From Herpetosiphon giganteus (GTDB lineage Bacteria > Chloroflexota > Chloroflexia > Chloroflexales > Herpetosiphonaceae): a stretch of DNA of 64,000 nucleotides. Each line of letters opens with the position of its first letter. Position 1 is the first letter of the stretch. A program made the position numbers and the translations under genes. The stretch is taken from positions 55,127-119,126 of the forward strand of contig NZ_JAFBCZ010000019.1 of NCBI RefSeq assembly GCF_016907925.1. Direction: 5' to 3'. The notes under the pieces were generated by a model. That model searched no databases. It was not told the origin of the DNA and saw nothing but the letters and a program-made list of their open reading frames with translations. This document shows positions 1 through 8,264 of this stretch, piece by piece.

Positions 1-72
1 GAGTGGTCGCTTGCGATCGCTCAGCGCATCGAACCACATCTCGATTAATCGTGCATCTAGCAGCCTAGACAT
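1..72 (-). CDS. Partial ORF running off the left edge
   Basis: An open frame begins with ATG at 70-72 on the minus strand and stays open for 24 codons to the window edge (MSRLLDARLIEM...). The frame is also open upstream of this ATG to a stop near position 135, so the true start is uncertain. No clear ribosome binding site precedes the ATG. I do not recognise the product. Its one supporting clue is that a copy of the palindromic operator shared by the neighbouring redox genes lies about 70 bp upstream, which would fit a fourth regulon member. It could equally be a chance ORF. Confidence 0.3.
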   Translation of the reverse strand, partial: MSRLLDARLIEMWFDALSDRKRPL

Positions 73-142
73 TTGATTATCGAAGCTCAGCGCACAGATT
101 TGGGGTTGCGGATTATGTGCTTGAGCAAACGCGGAGGCAATT

Positions 143-160
143 TAGCTTAAGCATAAACGG
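143..160. promoter_or_regulatory. Probable MarR-type operator, copy 1 (degenerate)
   Basis: TAGCTTA-AGCA-TAAACGG matches the pattern TAGTTTA-N4-TAAACTA that occurs three more times before 3.2 kb. It lies beyond the stop of the luciferase-like gene and upstream of the partial ORF at the left edge. It is the weakest of the four copies. Confidence 0.45.
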
Positions 161-206
161 CACTCCGCGTCGCCAGGATGTACTGCTGGCTTAAGCAACT
201 CTCAAT

Positions 207-1238
207 TTAGCCAGCGAGTAGCTCCCGAACCATCGGGATCACCTTAGTTCCATACAACTCGACGGCACGCATGCGTGAACTCATTGTTTGAGTTCCAGAG
301 GTGTAGATAAGATCGAAACGGCCAACGCCGAGCGATGAAATCGTGCGCGCTATCTTGCGGGCCACGGTTTCTGGCGAGCCGATGTAGAGCGAGCCAGTAT
401 CGCGTTCGCGCTCATACTCGGCTCTGCTTGATGGTGGCCAGCCCCGATCTGCGCCAATTCGATCGCGCATGACGCGGGCGTGCGGCCAGTAGGCTTCCCA
501 TGCTTCTTCGTCAGTATCAGCAATAAAGCCTGGCGAGTGGATGCCAATCGGATGGGCTGTGGTGCCGAACTCGGCAGCAGAGCGTCGATACAACTCCATG
601 TAGGGCGCAAACCGCTCAGGTGCACCACCAATGATCGCCAGCATCAGCGGAAACCCATAGTGGGCCGTGCGCACGATCGACTCGGGAGTGCCACCAACAC
701 CGACCCACGTTCGCAGGTTTCCCGACTCGGTTTTGGGGAACACATCAGCGTTGACTAGCGAAGCACGCGTCGTGCCGCTCCAAGTAACGGGCTGCTCATC
801 AAGTAATGCTGCAAAGAGTGCAATCTTTTCCTCAAACAACACGTTGTAGTTACGCAAATCGTAGCCAAACAAAGGGAATGATTCGGTGAACGATCCGCGT
901 CCGAGGATAACTTCAGCCCGCCCGTTCGAAAGCGCATCCACGGTTGCAAAGCGCTGAAAGACCCGCACTGGGTCGTCGGAACTCAGGACGGTTACGCCTG
1001 AGGCGAGTTTAATGCGGTTGGTTCGCGTGGCGATTCCTGCCAACACTGTCTCGGGCGTTGAGATTGCATATTCCTCGCGGTGGTGTTCGCCGAGGGCAAT
1101 CACATCGACCCCGATTTGGTCTGCAAGCACGGCCTCGTCGACGACTTGGCGAATCGCCTGAGCATAAGAAACGCGAGTCCCAGAGTCGTCGGTCGGCACA
1201 TCGCCGAAGGTGTCCAAGCCAAAAATAATATCAGTCAT
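207..1238 (-). CDS. LLM-class flavin-dependent oxidoreductase
   Basis: The 343-residue product belongs to the bacterial luciferase-like monooxygenase family, FMN-dependent TIM-barrel enzymes that oxidise small organic substrates with a separately supplied reduced flavin. Visible hallmarks are the N-terminal strand with FGLDTFG, the segment IALGEHHREEY, the run TNRIKLASGVTVLSSDDPVRV and the segment RAEVILGRGSF. The start chosen is the ATG at 1238 because AGAGG sits about 9 bases upstream; an upstream in-frame start at 1295 lacks this. The substrate cannot be read from sequence. Two MarR-type operators lie 116-240 bp upstream, so control by the regulator at 2706-3143 is likely. The adjacent FAD monooxygenase suggests a shared oxidative or detoxification role. 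Confidence 0.85.
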   Translation of the reverse strand: MTDIIFGLDTFGDVPTDDSGTRVSYAQAIRQVVDEAVLADQIGVDVIALGEHHREEYAISTPETVLAGIATRTNRIKLASGVTVLSSDDPVRVFQRFATVDALSNGRAEVILGRGSFTESFPLFGYDLRNYNVLFEEKIALFAALLDEQPVTWSGTTRASLVNADVFPKTESGNLRTWVGVGGTPESIVRTAHYGFPLMLAIIGGAPERFAPYMELYRRSAAEFGTTAHPIGIHSPGFIADTDEEAWEAYWPHARVMRDRIGADRGWPPSSRAEYERERDTGSLYIGSPETVARKIARTISSLGVGRFDLIYTSGTQTMSSRMRAVELYGTKVIPMVRELLAG

Positions 1239-1353
1239 AAAAAAGCCTCTTGAAATTGGTCTGGGCACGCTGCGGTGCGCCCAACTTACCCGCATTATTC
1301 GTCGATTCGTGTATTTTTAGTGGCTGAGCTAGCACCCAGCTACGCCATTAATT

Positions 1354-1371
1354 TGGTTTATACATAAACTA
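1354..1371. promoter_or_regulatory. Probable MarR-type operator, copy 2
   Basis: TGGTTTA-TACA-TAAACTA is a near-perfect inverted repeat with 7-base arms and a 4-base spacer. It lies in the 289-bp gap upstream of the luciferase-like gene and matches copies 3 and 4. Confidence 0.6.
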
Positions 1372-1457
1372 TTAGCGTAAAAAAATGTGCTGCATTGCGC
1401 TTAGGATGCATGTTGTTTCCCGCTAATCGTTCCTTCCTCGCCTTCATATCGTATATT

Positions 1458-1475
1458 TAGTTTAAGTATAAACCA
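1458..1475. promoter_or_regulatory. Probable MarR-type operator, copy 3
   Basis: TAGTTTA-AGTA-TAAACCA is 104 bp from copy 2 (about ten helical turns) in the same gap. The spacing could allow two dimers on one DNA face; this is inference. Confidence 0.6.
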
Positions 1476-1527
1476 TTTAACTGAAATTCGCAATCATGTA
1501 GTATTCATTAAAAACGCTCGGTCAATT

Positions 1528-2658
1528 TTAGGGCAAACCAAGCACTGCCATCAGCTCGCTTGCAGCAGCCGCACCAGCGCGATTTGCGCCAATGGTCGAG
1601 GCGGAAGGGCCGTAACCAACCAGATGCACGCTGGGATTGCTTGCGACCTGGGTTGCCAGCCGTCCAGTCATGGTAATGCCGCCGCTCGGCTCACGCAGCA
1701 TGAGTGGCGCGAGATGGTCGAGGGCATTGCGAAAGCCAGTGCACCACAAGATAATATCGACCTGCTGATAGCTCCCATCCGCCCAGCGCACGCCATCTGC
1801 TTCGATTTCGGCAAACATGGGTAGGCGCTTGAGCACGCCACGAGCTTGCATTGCCTCAATCGTTGGAGTAAGCGCCAGCCCTGTGACCGAAACCACCGAT
1901 GTGGGTGGCAAGCCACGCCGCACCCGATCTTCAACCATTGCTACCGCCGCTCGGCCACGTTCCTCGGTAAATGGGCCAGCAAAGAATTCTGGTGGTCGGC
2001 GTGTGACCCATGTCGTTGTTGTAACCCGCGAAATCTCGTTAAGCAACTGGATCGCCGAGATGCCGCCGCCAACGACAAGCACATGCTGGCCGCTAAACTC
2101 CTCAGCATTTTGGTAATCGCGGGTATGGAGTTGGCGGCCTTGGAAACGTTCAGCGCCAGGATACTCTGGGATGAAGGGTTGTTCCCATGTGCCTGTGGCG
2201 TTGATCAGCCCCCGTGCCGACCAGATCCCGCGATCTGTTTCAACGCGGAAGCGTTCGCCACGTGCACAAACCAGCGTGACATGGACGGGTCGATAGACTG
2301 GGAGTTGGAACCTTTGCTCGTAGGCGGCGAAATACTCGGGCACGGCTACGCGCGCTGTTACCTCGGAGCTGTTTGGATCAACCACCTCGGAAAAGCGCAT
2401 CCCCGGTAAGTCGTGAATCCGGTTGACAGTACTCAAGGTCAAGGATTCCCAGCGATCTTGCCATGCACCACCGGGCGCTGGTGCTTGATCGAGCACCACA
2501 AAGCCACGATGGGGTGCCAAGCCGCGCCGTTTAAGCTGATAGGCTGACGAGAGGCCAGCTTGGCCAGCGCCAATCACAACAATCTCGGTCTTAATCGTGG
2601 CCGAGGGTTCTGATAGTGGTTGCTGATTAATGGAGTTATTCATGATGCTTATGCTCAT
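1528..2658 (-). CDS. FAD-dependent NAD(P)-binding oxidoreductase (flavin monooxygenase-like)
   Basis: This 376-residue protein has the two-dinucleotide-binding layout of flavin-containing monooxygenases and related pyridine nucleotide-disulphide oxidoreductases. A first Rossmann motif GAGQAGLSS near residue 32 binds FAD. A second, GGGISAIQLL near residue 197, binds NAD(P)H. The motif LWCTGFR near residue 305 is the usual ATG-type region of the family. It probably oxygenates a heteroatom or carbonyl substrate, but which one is unknown. It follows the MarR gene on the same strand with a 47-bp gap and no operator copy between them, so they probably share a transcript. The start could also be the ATG five codons in; neither has a strong Shine-Dalgarno. 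Confidence 0.8.
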   Translation of the reverse strand: MSISIMNNSINQQPLSEPSATIKTEIVVIGAGQAGLSSAYQLKRRGLAPHRGFVVLDQAPAPGGAWQDRWESLTLSTVNRIHDLPGMRFSEVVDPNSSEVTARVAVPEYFAAYEQRFQLPVYRPVHVTLVCARGERFRVETDRGIWSARGLINATGTWEQPFIPEYPGAERFQGRQLHTRDYQNAEEFSGQHVLVVGGGISAIQLLNEISRVTTTTWVTRRPPEFFAGPFTEERGRAAVAMVEDRVRRGLPPTSVVSVTGLALTPTIEAMQARGVLKRLPMFAEIEADGVRWADGSYQQVDIILWCTGFRNALDHLAPLMLREPSGGITMTGRLATQVASNPSVHLVGYGPSASTIGANRAGAAAASELMAVLGLP

Positions 2659-2705
2659 TCAAAAATGCGATCAGCGTGTTACTCGGTTATTCGTTGCATA
2701 AAAAA

Positions 2706-3143
2706 TTAGGCTGGTCGGAGAGCATGATTGAATCGGCGCAGCAGATCATGCAAGCTGTTGCCATCCTCTGGCGAGAGCACTGCCAAGCATTCGACAATCA
2801 ACGCCTCATGCTCAGGAACAACCTGCGTCGCCAGCGTCGTACCATGAGGTGTTAGGCTGACGAGATGGGCACGGCCATCCTCGGGGTGGGGTTGGCGCGT
2901 AACGAGGCCAGCCTGTTCCATACGATTAAGCAGGCCAACAATGTTGCCTTTGCTCACCAACAAGCGATCAGCGAGCGCTTGCTGAACAAGACCAGGCGTG
3001 CGGTACAGCTGGGCCAACACATCAAATTGGGCTGAGGTGAGGTTATAGTTGGCAAGCTGGGCGGTTAGGCGCTGGCTGATCGCAGCCATCACACGATGGA
3101 GATGCAGCCATGTGCGTACTTCCTGACTCAAACGAGGTGGCAT
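2706..3143 (-). CDS. MarR-family transcriptional regulator
   Basis: The 145-residue length and winged-helix pattern are typical of MarR regulators. Residues about 45-100 carry the DNA-binding wing region, with LTSAQFDVLAQL, the helix LADRLLVSKGNIVGLLNRMEQAGLV and the wing R-x-P-H-P-E-D-G-R-A. MarR dimers bind short palindromes and usually repress their own gene and neighbouring redox or efflux genes until a phenolic or oxidative ligand releases them. The ribosome binding site AGGAAGGA lies 8 bases upstream. An 18-bp palindrome lies just upstream of that, and the same palindrome precedes the luciferase-like gene, so autoregulation plus control of the neighbours is the natural reading. Confidence 0.9.
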   Translation of the reverse strand: MPPRLSQEVRTWLHLHRVMAAISQRLTAQLANYNLTSAQFDVLAQLYRTPGLVQQALADRLLVSKGNIVGLLNRMEQAGLVTRQPHPEDGRAHLVSLTPHGTTLATQVVPEHEALIVECLAVLSPEDGNSLHDLLRRFNHALRPA

Positions 3144-3163
3144 AGCGCCGTCCTTCCTAAATA

Positions 3164-3181
3164 TAGTTTAAGTATATACTA
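3164..3181. promoter_or_regulatory. Probable MarR-type operator, copy 4 (autoregulatory)
   Basis: TAGTTTA-AGTA-TATACTA lies 20 bp upstream of the MarR start codon, where bound repressor would block the promoter. It shares its left arm and spacer exactly with copy 3. Confidence 0.6.
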
Positions 3182-3390
3182 TCTATGCGGCATGTCAATT
3201 TTGGCCAGCAGCATATCAATCGATGCGCCTTTATACGCCCTTGCTGAGCGTGCTGGTATCGGGCGATCGGGTTCTTTATCTCGCATTGCGCACTCGGTTC
3301 TGCCACTTGTTGAAACAACCAGCCATGGCGTATTATGAGCTCATATTGAGCGATGATGAACAGCGGCTTTGGCTGCCACCGAGGTGATTG

Positions 3391-3825
3391 ATGAATCAGG
3401 AGATTCTTGCGCAAACGTTGCAGGCAATTCAGAAAGAATATCCCAATGGTGATATTGGTGAGATTGGGATGTGGCTTGGTCGTCTTTTAGAAGATGCTGG
3501 GGAGGAGCAGTTGGCTGAGCGCCTCGATGCAGCGATTGATGATACATGGCCATGGGAAATAGTTGGGGTATTATTTGAGGCTCTGAGTTGGTGGACGAGT
3601 GATGAAGGCTCTGCATTGTTGCGCACAACTGAGGGCTGGTTGCGCGAAGGCACTAATCTGCGCCGCATTCAGATTGCCCTTGCCCAAGATACCTTTCCCT
3701 TTCGCGATGCCAATGAAATGTTTCGAGTGCTGGAAGGCATTGCCCAACGCTTCCCTGAGGTGGCAGATACCTGTCAGCGCTGGATCACATGGCGACACGA
3801 ACACATCCTTAATCATGGCCCTTGA
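3391..3825 (+). CDS. Hypothetical protein
   Basis: A 144-residue acidic, mostly helical product with no signal peptide or membrane segment. I do not recognise a family. The ATG at 3391 follows GAGGTG with a short spacer; a TTG one codon earlier is possible. Regularly spaced tryptophans (MWLGRLLED, TWPWEIVG, LSWWTSDEG, ITWRHEH) suggest a globular helical fold. It stands alone on the plus strand between the MarR gene and a broken VOC gene, so context gives no functional hint. Confidence 0.65.
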   Translation: MNQEILAQTLQAIQKEYPNGDIGEIGMWLGRLLEDAGEEQLAERLDAAIDDTWPWEIVGVLFEALSWWTSDEGSALLRTTEGWLREGTNLRRIQIALAQDTFPFRDANEMFRVLEGIAQRFPEVADTCQRWITWRHEHILNHGP

Positions 3826-3965
3826 GACTCAGCTTGATAGATCTTTGAAATAATAAGCCCTACCATATTAGCAGGCTAATCTGTCGCTGGTTAGCAATAG
3901 AGCCGAAGCGGCAGCAATGGTCGCATGTCAAAAACTTTTCCTTGGCGCTGAGCATCAAAGCTGAG

Positions 3966-4571
3966 TTACAACAAGGGAAAATCTCCAAGTTTCAAGGGCA
4001 AAAGGCTCAGAAGTGGATGCGTAGCAGGAACTGCGTCGAACGAGGTCACGGTGATCTGGAAATCTGTGAGTTGCTGCACGCCCAAGGGGTGCCCATGCGG
4101 ATGCTCAAAGCGACTTTCCCAATAAGCCAGCGACCCATGCAGAATCGAGCAGGGTGGCACATATAAGGATGGTTGGTGAAACAGTTCAAGAAACGAATCA
4201 TCAGGCATCCATTGTGCAGTATGTCGCCGCGTCTCAAAGCTCATGGGCGCTGTATCAGGAGTGCCATAATGCAGCCCGACTCCAAATGGACAGTGGCCTG
4301 TTGTGCGCCATGTGTCGCCAATTGGAATTACATCTGGTTGGGTTGCCAATGCTGCATCAAGCTCTGCTTAGTCCTCAATCCACAAGAGTTCGAGGTACAT
4401 GTTGTCGAAGTGGATGACATGTGAAGCAGTGCCCTCGCCCTCGTGAATCCCAATTGTCGTTTTGGGAATTAATCCAATCGTTCGCAGCGCCTCCATGGCT
4501 GTGCCACCCTTGGAAACCCATAGATAGAGATGATCGATCACCAACGGAGATGATTCCTGCAAGACCGACAT
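3966..4571 (-). pseudogene. VOC/glyoxalase-like protein interrupted by an in-frame TAA
   Basis: Two consecutive pieces in the same frame form one roughly 200-residue glyoxalase-like (VOC superfamily) protein. The first, from ATG 4571 (preceded by GAGGAAG), begins with VIDHLYLWVSKGG, typical of the first beta strand with its metal-ligand histidine, and reaches YLELLWIED. A TAA at 4368-4370 follows. The frame then continues without a shift as AELDAALATQPDVIPIGDTW and on to 3966, including FEHPHGHPLGVQQL. YLELLW is normally followed directly by such a sequence in this family, so the stop looks like a recent nonsense mutation. Readthrough or a sequencing error cannot be excluded. No other feature was seen between 3826 and 3965. 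Confidence 0.7.
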
Positions 4572-4729
4572 AGGGCTTCCTCACAATTCGCAACCAAGAA
4601 CAATCTACCATGAGCTGTATTATTGCAGAAACTGTATACTTTTGCCAAGCACAATACCCCAGTTCCTCTGTACTTTTCACCTGAATCAGCTTAGACAAAG
4701 CGCATCGGCAAGCGTGTAGGCTGAAGGAT

Positions 4730-4768
4730 TCAATAAAAAGCCCCTCGTCTGTGCTAGACGAAGGGCTG
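4730..4768 (-). terminator. Rho-independent terminator
   Basis: The arms AGCCCCTCGTCT (4739-4750) and AGACGAAGGGCT (4756-4767) pair. On the minus strand they are followed by CTTTTTATT. It lies just after the stop of the small receiver-like gene at 4788. Confidence 0.75.
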
Positions 4769-4787
4769 AGGTGAGCGAAACTACCTG

Positions 4788-5129
4788 TTAGGCGGCACTA
4801 TTGGCATCTTGGCGCAATGGCAAGAGCGGCATAATATCTTCTGGCTCTAACGAAGGATGAATATACATAATTGCCCCCCGCGGTGCATGGCGAATTGAGC
4901 CGCGCGAGTTGGCGATCAGAATAATTTCTGCATCGTCGCATTGATCAAGCCAACGAATTAAGTTTGGCGTGCAAATGCTTGCATCGACAAAAATACGCTC
5001 GGGAACAAATTGTTGAAAGCATGCATTGATCATGCGTGGTGTAGTCACCATTAATGGCATTGCCAAAACTTCAAAACGGTCGATAAACCGTTGGCGAAGT
5101 TCATTACTCTCGGTGATCAAAACGACCAT
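4788..5129 (-). CDS. Small receiver-like (CheY-fold) protein, degenerate
   Basis: This 113-residue protein has the alternating strand and helix pattern of a response-regulator receiver. MVVLITESNELRQRF matches strand 1 and helix 1, RIFVDASI matches strand 3 with an Asp at the phosphoacceptor position, AEIILIANS matches strand 4, and GAIMYIHPSLEPEDIMPLL matches strand 5 and the last helix. The acidic pair after strand 1 and the conserved Lys of strand 5 are not evident, so it is probably a pseudo-receiver that does not follow the usual phosphorylation chemistry. There is no output domain and no adjacent kinase. AGGAGC about 6 bases upstream supports the start. The fold assignment comes from pattern only. 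Confidence 0.55.
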   Translation of the reverse strand: MVVLITESNELRQRFIDRFEVLAMPLMVTTPRMINACFQQFVPERIFVDASICTPNLIRWLDQCDDAEIILIANSRGSIRHAPRGAIMYIHPSLEPEDIMPLLPLRQDANSAA

Positions 5130-5590
5130 CTGGTGCTCCTAGTTCCTCAGCATGGCTGGGTGAAGTAAAAATGTTTGCCACATAGCCAAAGAGTTCTATG
5201 TCGCAAAACATCGTCAACGATGCCTTTCCGAAGAACGTACATGAATGTTAGTCAAGAATTAAGTATCAAGTGTTGAATAAATGCATTTGCATTATAGTAG
5301 TAGCTATCATTGTTTACTCCACCAAAAAGCTAGCATAAAGGTACTATCTTGATTTAGGTCATGGCTTTGATAAATGAGGGATACGCCCACGCGCAAAATA
5401 TCCCCCACCTAGGTATTTGGCTCATCCTTGGTTGGAGCATACTAATACTAGAATAGGGGTTTTAGCTGATTTAACCGCTGAATCATTCGTGTGCATATAT
5501 GCGCTATGCTGTAGCCATATTTCTTGGAATAGGTGACGACAACAGCGTAGCCCGATAGTCCTAGATGAAGCTAGTTCTATACCTATATGA
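5130..5590. other. Intergenic region, no gene seen
   Basis: About 460 bp of AT-rich sequence between two minus-strand genes. Only short chance frames occur, none with a ribosome binding site I trust. It presumably contains the promoter of the receiver-like gene on its left side. No repeat or hairpin of note was seen. Confidence 0.5.
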
Positions 5591-8191
5591 TTATTTTATA
5601 ACCGCTGGGAGATAGCTCGTTTCACGTTGCTGATGTTGTAATAGTATGTTGGGATCGCCCAAGAGAATCGAACTTTGCAGGCTATCTTGGCAACAGCCAC
5701 CATTGCTGAACAAATGCACAAGCCCCGCTAGGACTCCCGTACCAATGTGGGTTTGGCGTGGGTTGCTCCACATGCGTTGCCACCAGCCCTCATTCAATAG
5801 ATCATGGCCATAGGCTACGCCTAAGCCCGCCGACCCCCAGGTAGCAATTGCTCCACCATTAGGTTGTAAAACCAAGCGTTCATCAAGGCTGGTGCCACTC
5901 CAAGCAATGGTTTGAAAGGCACTGGTCAAACAGGTCATCTCCAAGATCATCGGCAAGGCTGGGCTATTTTGCAGCCGATCACTATCGTATAAACTCAAAA
6001 GATAGGGTTGGCTATTGCTCAAATCGGTAATTGCCCATTGATATTGATGGCTATGCCCAACGTAGGTTACGACTGCCGCCCCTTGATTCAATTGATCAAA
6101 GGTTTGTTGGCGTGCTTGATCAGCGCTGGCAATCCGCCATGGATCGGTTTGCGGCAAGCCGTTGCTGGTTTTGCGCCACGGGTCATAATAAACGCGCTGA
6201 ATTTCTAGCTTATTTGGTTGATAGCCAATCATTGCGTCGCTGAGCGCGGCAAAATCGCCTGCATAATCTGCTTGGCCGCTGGCAGTTTTGTAGTTATCAG
6301 CAACGTAGATTTGGCGCGAACGCCAGCGCACATCTGCTGGAGCGCTTTCATAATTGCCGATTTTATTGATCAGATTGGTCAATTCGGCATCAGTTTTAGC
6401 TGGCAAACGCCCAATTTGCAGATCAGGCAGCGGATCGGCCAGCGGCTGATCGCCATCAAGTTGCACAAAACAGGTGTCGCAGGCAACTTCGCCAAGCCAA
6501 GGGTCGCTATTAACGGGCAATGGTGGAATTATATTTGGATTATTGCGACCTAAATAATTGCGTGGATCAATCGTGCCATCACCAACTAAAACCAACGATT
6601 GAGGTGCTTGCGGCCAAGTATTAGCGAGGTAACGCATAAAATTGCGAATCGCCAACGGATCAACATTGCCGCTGCTCCAACGATCATAAATTGCTTGGAC
6701 ATCAACGAGCAATGGCTGCAAACCTTGCTGCTCACGCCGCGCGATCAATGGTTGCAGCAGGCTATGCCATTGTTTGGTCGCAAGATAAATGGTTTTTGCT
6801 GGGTTTTGCCAATTGACATGCGCACTCGCTGCGATGCTTGGCTCGGGCAGGCTGGCCGGATTGACCAGCAGATAAGTGCCTGGTTCAGCTGCCAGCAAAT
6901 TATTGTTAAATTGCATGCGCTGCGGCTGCCAAGGCTGGGTTACGTTGTAACTCACTGCTTGGTTTGGGCGATTAATAATCGAATAATTAGCTTTACGGAC
7001 TGCTTGCCATTGGATTGTTTGAGCGTTTGCATTTAGCACAACAGGCCGCTGCCAAACCAGCCGATCAAGCGAAATTCCGCTGATTTGTTGGGTGTTGGCA
7101 ATTGCGATTTGCAGATGTTGGCTTGGCGCAAGCTGGGCCGATTTGGTGAAAACACCGCTATTCAAGCCAAGGTTAATTCGCTGGCTGCTGGTGATGGCGA
7201 TGCTGGTTGGATTGTTGGTGTAAACAATGCCATTTAATGTAACGGTGCTTGGGCCTGTTGCCAGTGGCAAGGTGCTGGTGAGCCAAAGCTGTTGGGTTGT
7301 TGGGTTTAATTCTGGCCCAGCCTTGAGATCGGCGCTAAACCAATGGTCGCCATCAGTGCCAGCCTGCAATGAATCGTAGATTTGCGGGTTATACCAGAGG
7401 CTGGTTTGATAGGCTTGGGTGCTGGTTGGCAAGCCAGTTGGATCAAGCGTGAGCGACCCGATTTTGGGGCTACTGTTGGCCGCCCCAATCTTAAGCCAGA
7501 GACTGCTGGTAGTGTTCCAGCGATCGCCAACGCTGGGCAGATAGAACCAAATTGCATCGTTTTGATCAAAGCTGCCGTCGAGCGTGCCCCGTTCTTCGAT
7601 TGCAAGTTGCTGGTTTTTATACCACAGCTGAAGGCTATAGGGTGCGAGGCTGGCAAGGTTAATGCCTGCTTGGGCCAAGCTTGCCCCCGTTAATTGCTGC
7701 ATCCCTGCTTGGTTGACGGTAACGCGCCAGCCTTGGCCAGTTTGCGGGCTTGGCAAAGTTTGATTGAGCTGAAACGGTTGGTCGATTAAACGATTTGGCT
7801 GATCAAACAATTGGGCATTGGCAATATGCAGCTTTGCCTTGCTAATGCGTTGCTGGTTGATGGTGGTTTGCGGCTGCAAAACGACGATTCGTTGGCCGCG
7901 AAAACGGCCTTCGCGCAGCACATTGATTGGTGCTGGCACTGCTGCAAGCTTGTTGATCGGTTGTTGATCGAGGCTGAGTGCTTGCAGGGTTGGCTGCAAT
8001 TGCCAATCATCGGCCACTAAAATAGCAAAAGGCCGCAATTCCTTGGCGGTTTGCCATTCGACCGTAATGCCATTTGGGGTTTGTTGGAGCGTTGCCCGCG
8101 TCTGGAGCGCCGATTGTTGCGCTACACTCGCTGGCGGTTGGATAAAGACATATGCTCCGAGCAAACAAACAAGTGCAAGGTAACGCCACAT
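5591..8191 (-). CDS. Secreted gingipain-type (C25) cysteine peptidase
   Basis: An 866-residue exported protein with an N-terminal signal peptide (hydrophobic run LALVCLLGAYVFIQ, then ASVAQQ). Residues about 150-230 resemble the beta-rich segment that precedes C25 domains (GWRVTVNQAGMQQLTGASL). The peptidase domain spans about 460-850: LVLVGDGTIDPRNYLG, DLQIGRLPAKTDAEL, a catalytic-type His in VVTYVGHSHQYQW (His713), and a catalytic-type Cys in LEMTCLTSAF (Cys754). These match the GHG/GHS and xCxTG-like signatures of gingipains, which cut proteins outside the cell. It ends in SYLPAVIK, a tail like that of the adjacent giant protein. It is the last gene of a surface-protein group on this strand. 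GAGGAT precedes the ATG. Confidence 0.85.
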   Translation of the reverse strand: MWRYLALVCLLGAYVFIQPPASVAQQSALQTRATLQQTPNGITVEWQTAKELRPFAILVADDWQLQPTLQALSLDQQPINKLAAVPAPINVLREGRFRGQRIVVLQPQTTINQQRISKAKLHIANAQLFDQPNRLIDQPFQLNQTLPSPQTGQGWRVTVNQAGMQQLTGASLAQAGINLASLAPYSLQLWYKNQQLAIEERGTLDGSFDQNDAIWFYLPSVGDRWNTTSSLWLKIGAANSSPKIGSLTLDPTGLPTSTQAYQTSLWYNPQIYDSLQAGTDGDHWFSADLKAGPELNPTTQQLWLTSTLPLATGPSTVTLNGIVYTNNPTSIAITSSQRINLGLNSGVFTKSAQLAPSQHLQIAIANTQQISGISLDRLVWQRPVVLNANAQTIQWQAVRKANYSIINRPNQAVSYNVTQPWQPQRMQFNNNLLAAEPGTYLLVNPASLPEPSIAASAHVNWQNPAKTIYLATKQWHSLLQPLIARREQQGLQPLLVDVQAIYDRWSSGNVDPLAIRNFMRYLANTWPQAPQSLVLVGDGTIDPRNYLGRNNPNIIPPLPVNSDPWLGEVACDTCFVQLDGDQPLADPLPDLQIGRLPAKTDAELTNLINKIGNYESAPADVRWRSRQIYVADNYKTASGQADYAGDFAALSDAMIGYQPNKLEIQRVYYDPWRKTSNGLPQTDPWRIASADQARQQTFDQLNQGAAVVTYVGHSHQYQWAITDLSNSQPYLLSLYDSDRLQNSPALPMILEMTCLTSAFQTIAWSGTSLDERLVLQPNGGAIATWGSAGLGVAYGHDLLNEGWWQRMWSNPRQTHIGTGVLAGLVHLFSNGGCCQDSLQSSILLGDPNILLQHQQRETSYLPAVIK

Positions 8192-8221
8192 AATCCGATC
8201 CTCAACTACACAACAAACGCA

Positions 8222-8254
8222 AAGGGCTGACTGGAATTATTCCAGCCAGCCCTT
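8222..8254 (-). terminator. Hairpin between giant protein and C25 peptidase
   Basis: AAGGGCTGACTGGA and TCCAGCCAGCCCTT form a strong stem around ATTAT just after the stop at 8265. The following T-run on the minus strand is weak, so it may attenuate rather than fully stop transcription into the peptidase gene. Confidence 0.6.
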
Positions 8255-8264
8255 ACCGACGTGA

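Noticed and set aside
3190..3338. Plus-strand frame with ALAERAGIGRSG, reminiscent of a TetR helix
   Set aside because: The match is only about 12 residues, no flanking TetR features follow, and the stretch overlaps the MarR promoter region. A coincidence is more likely.
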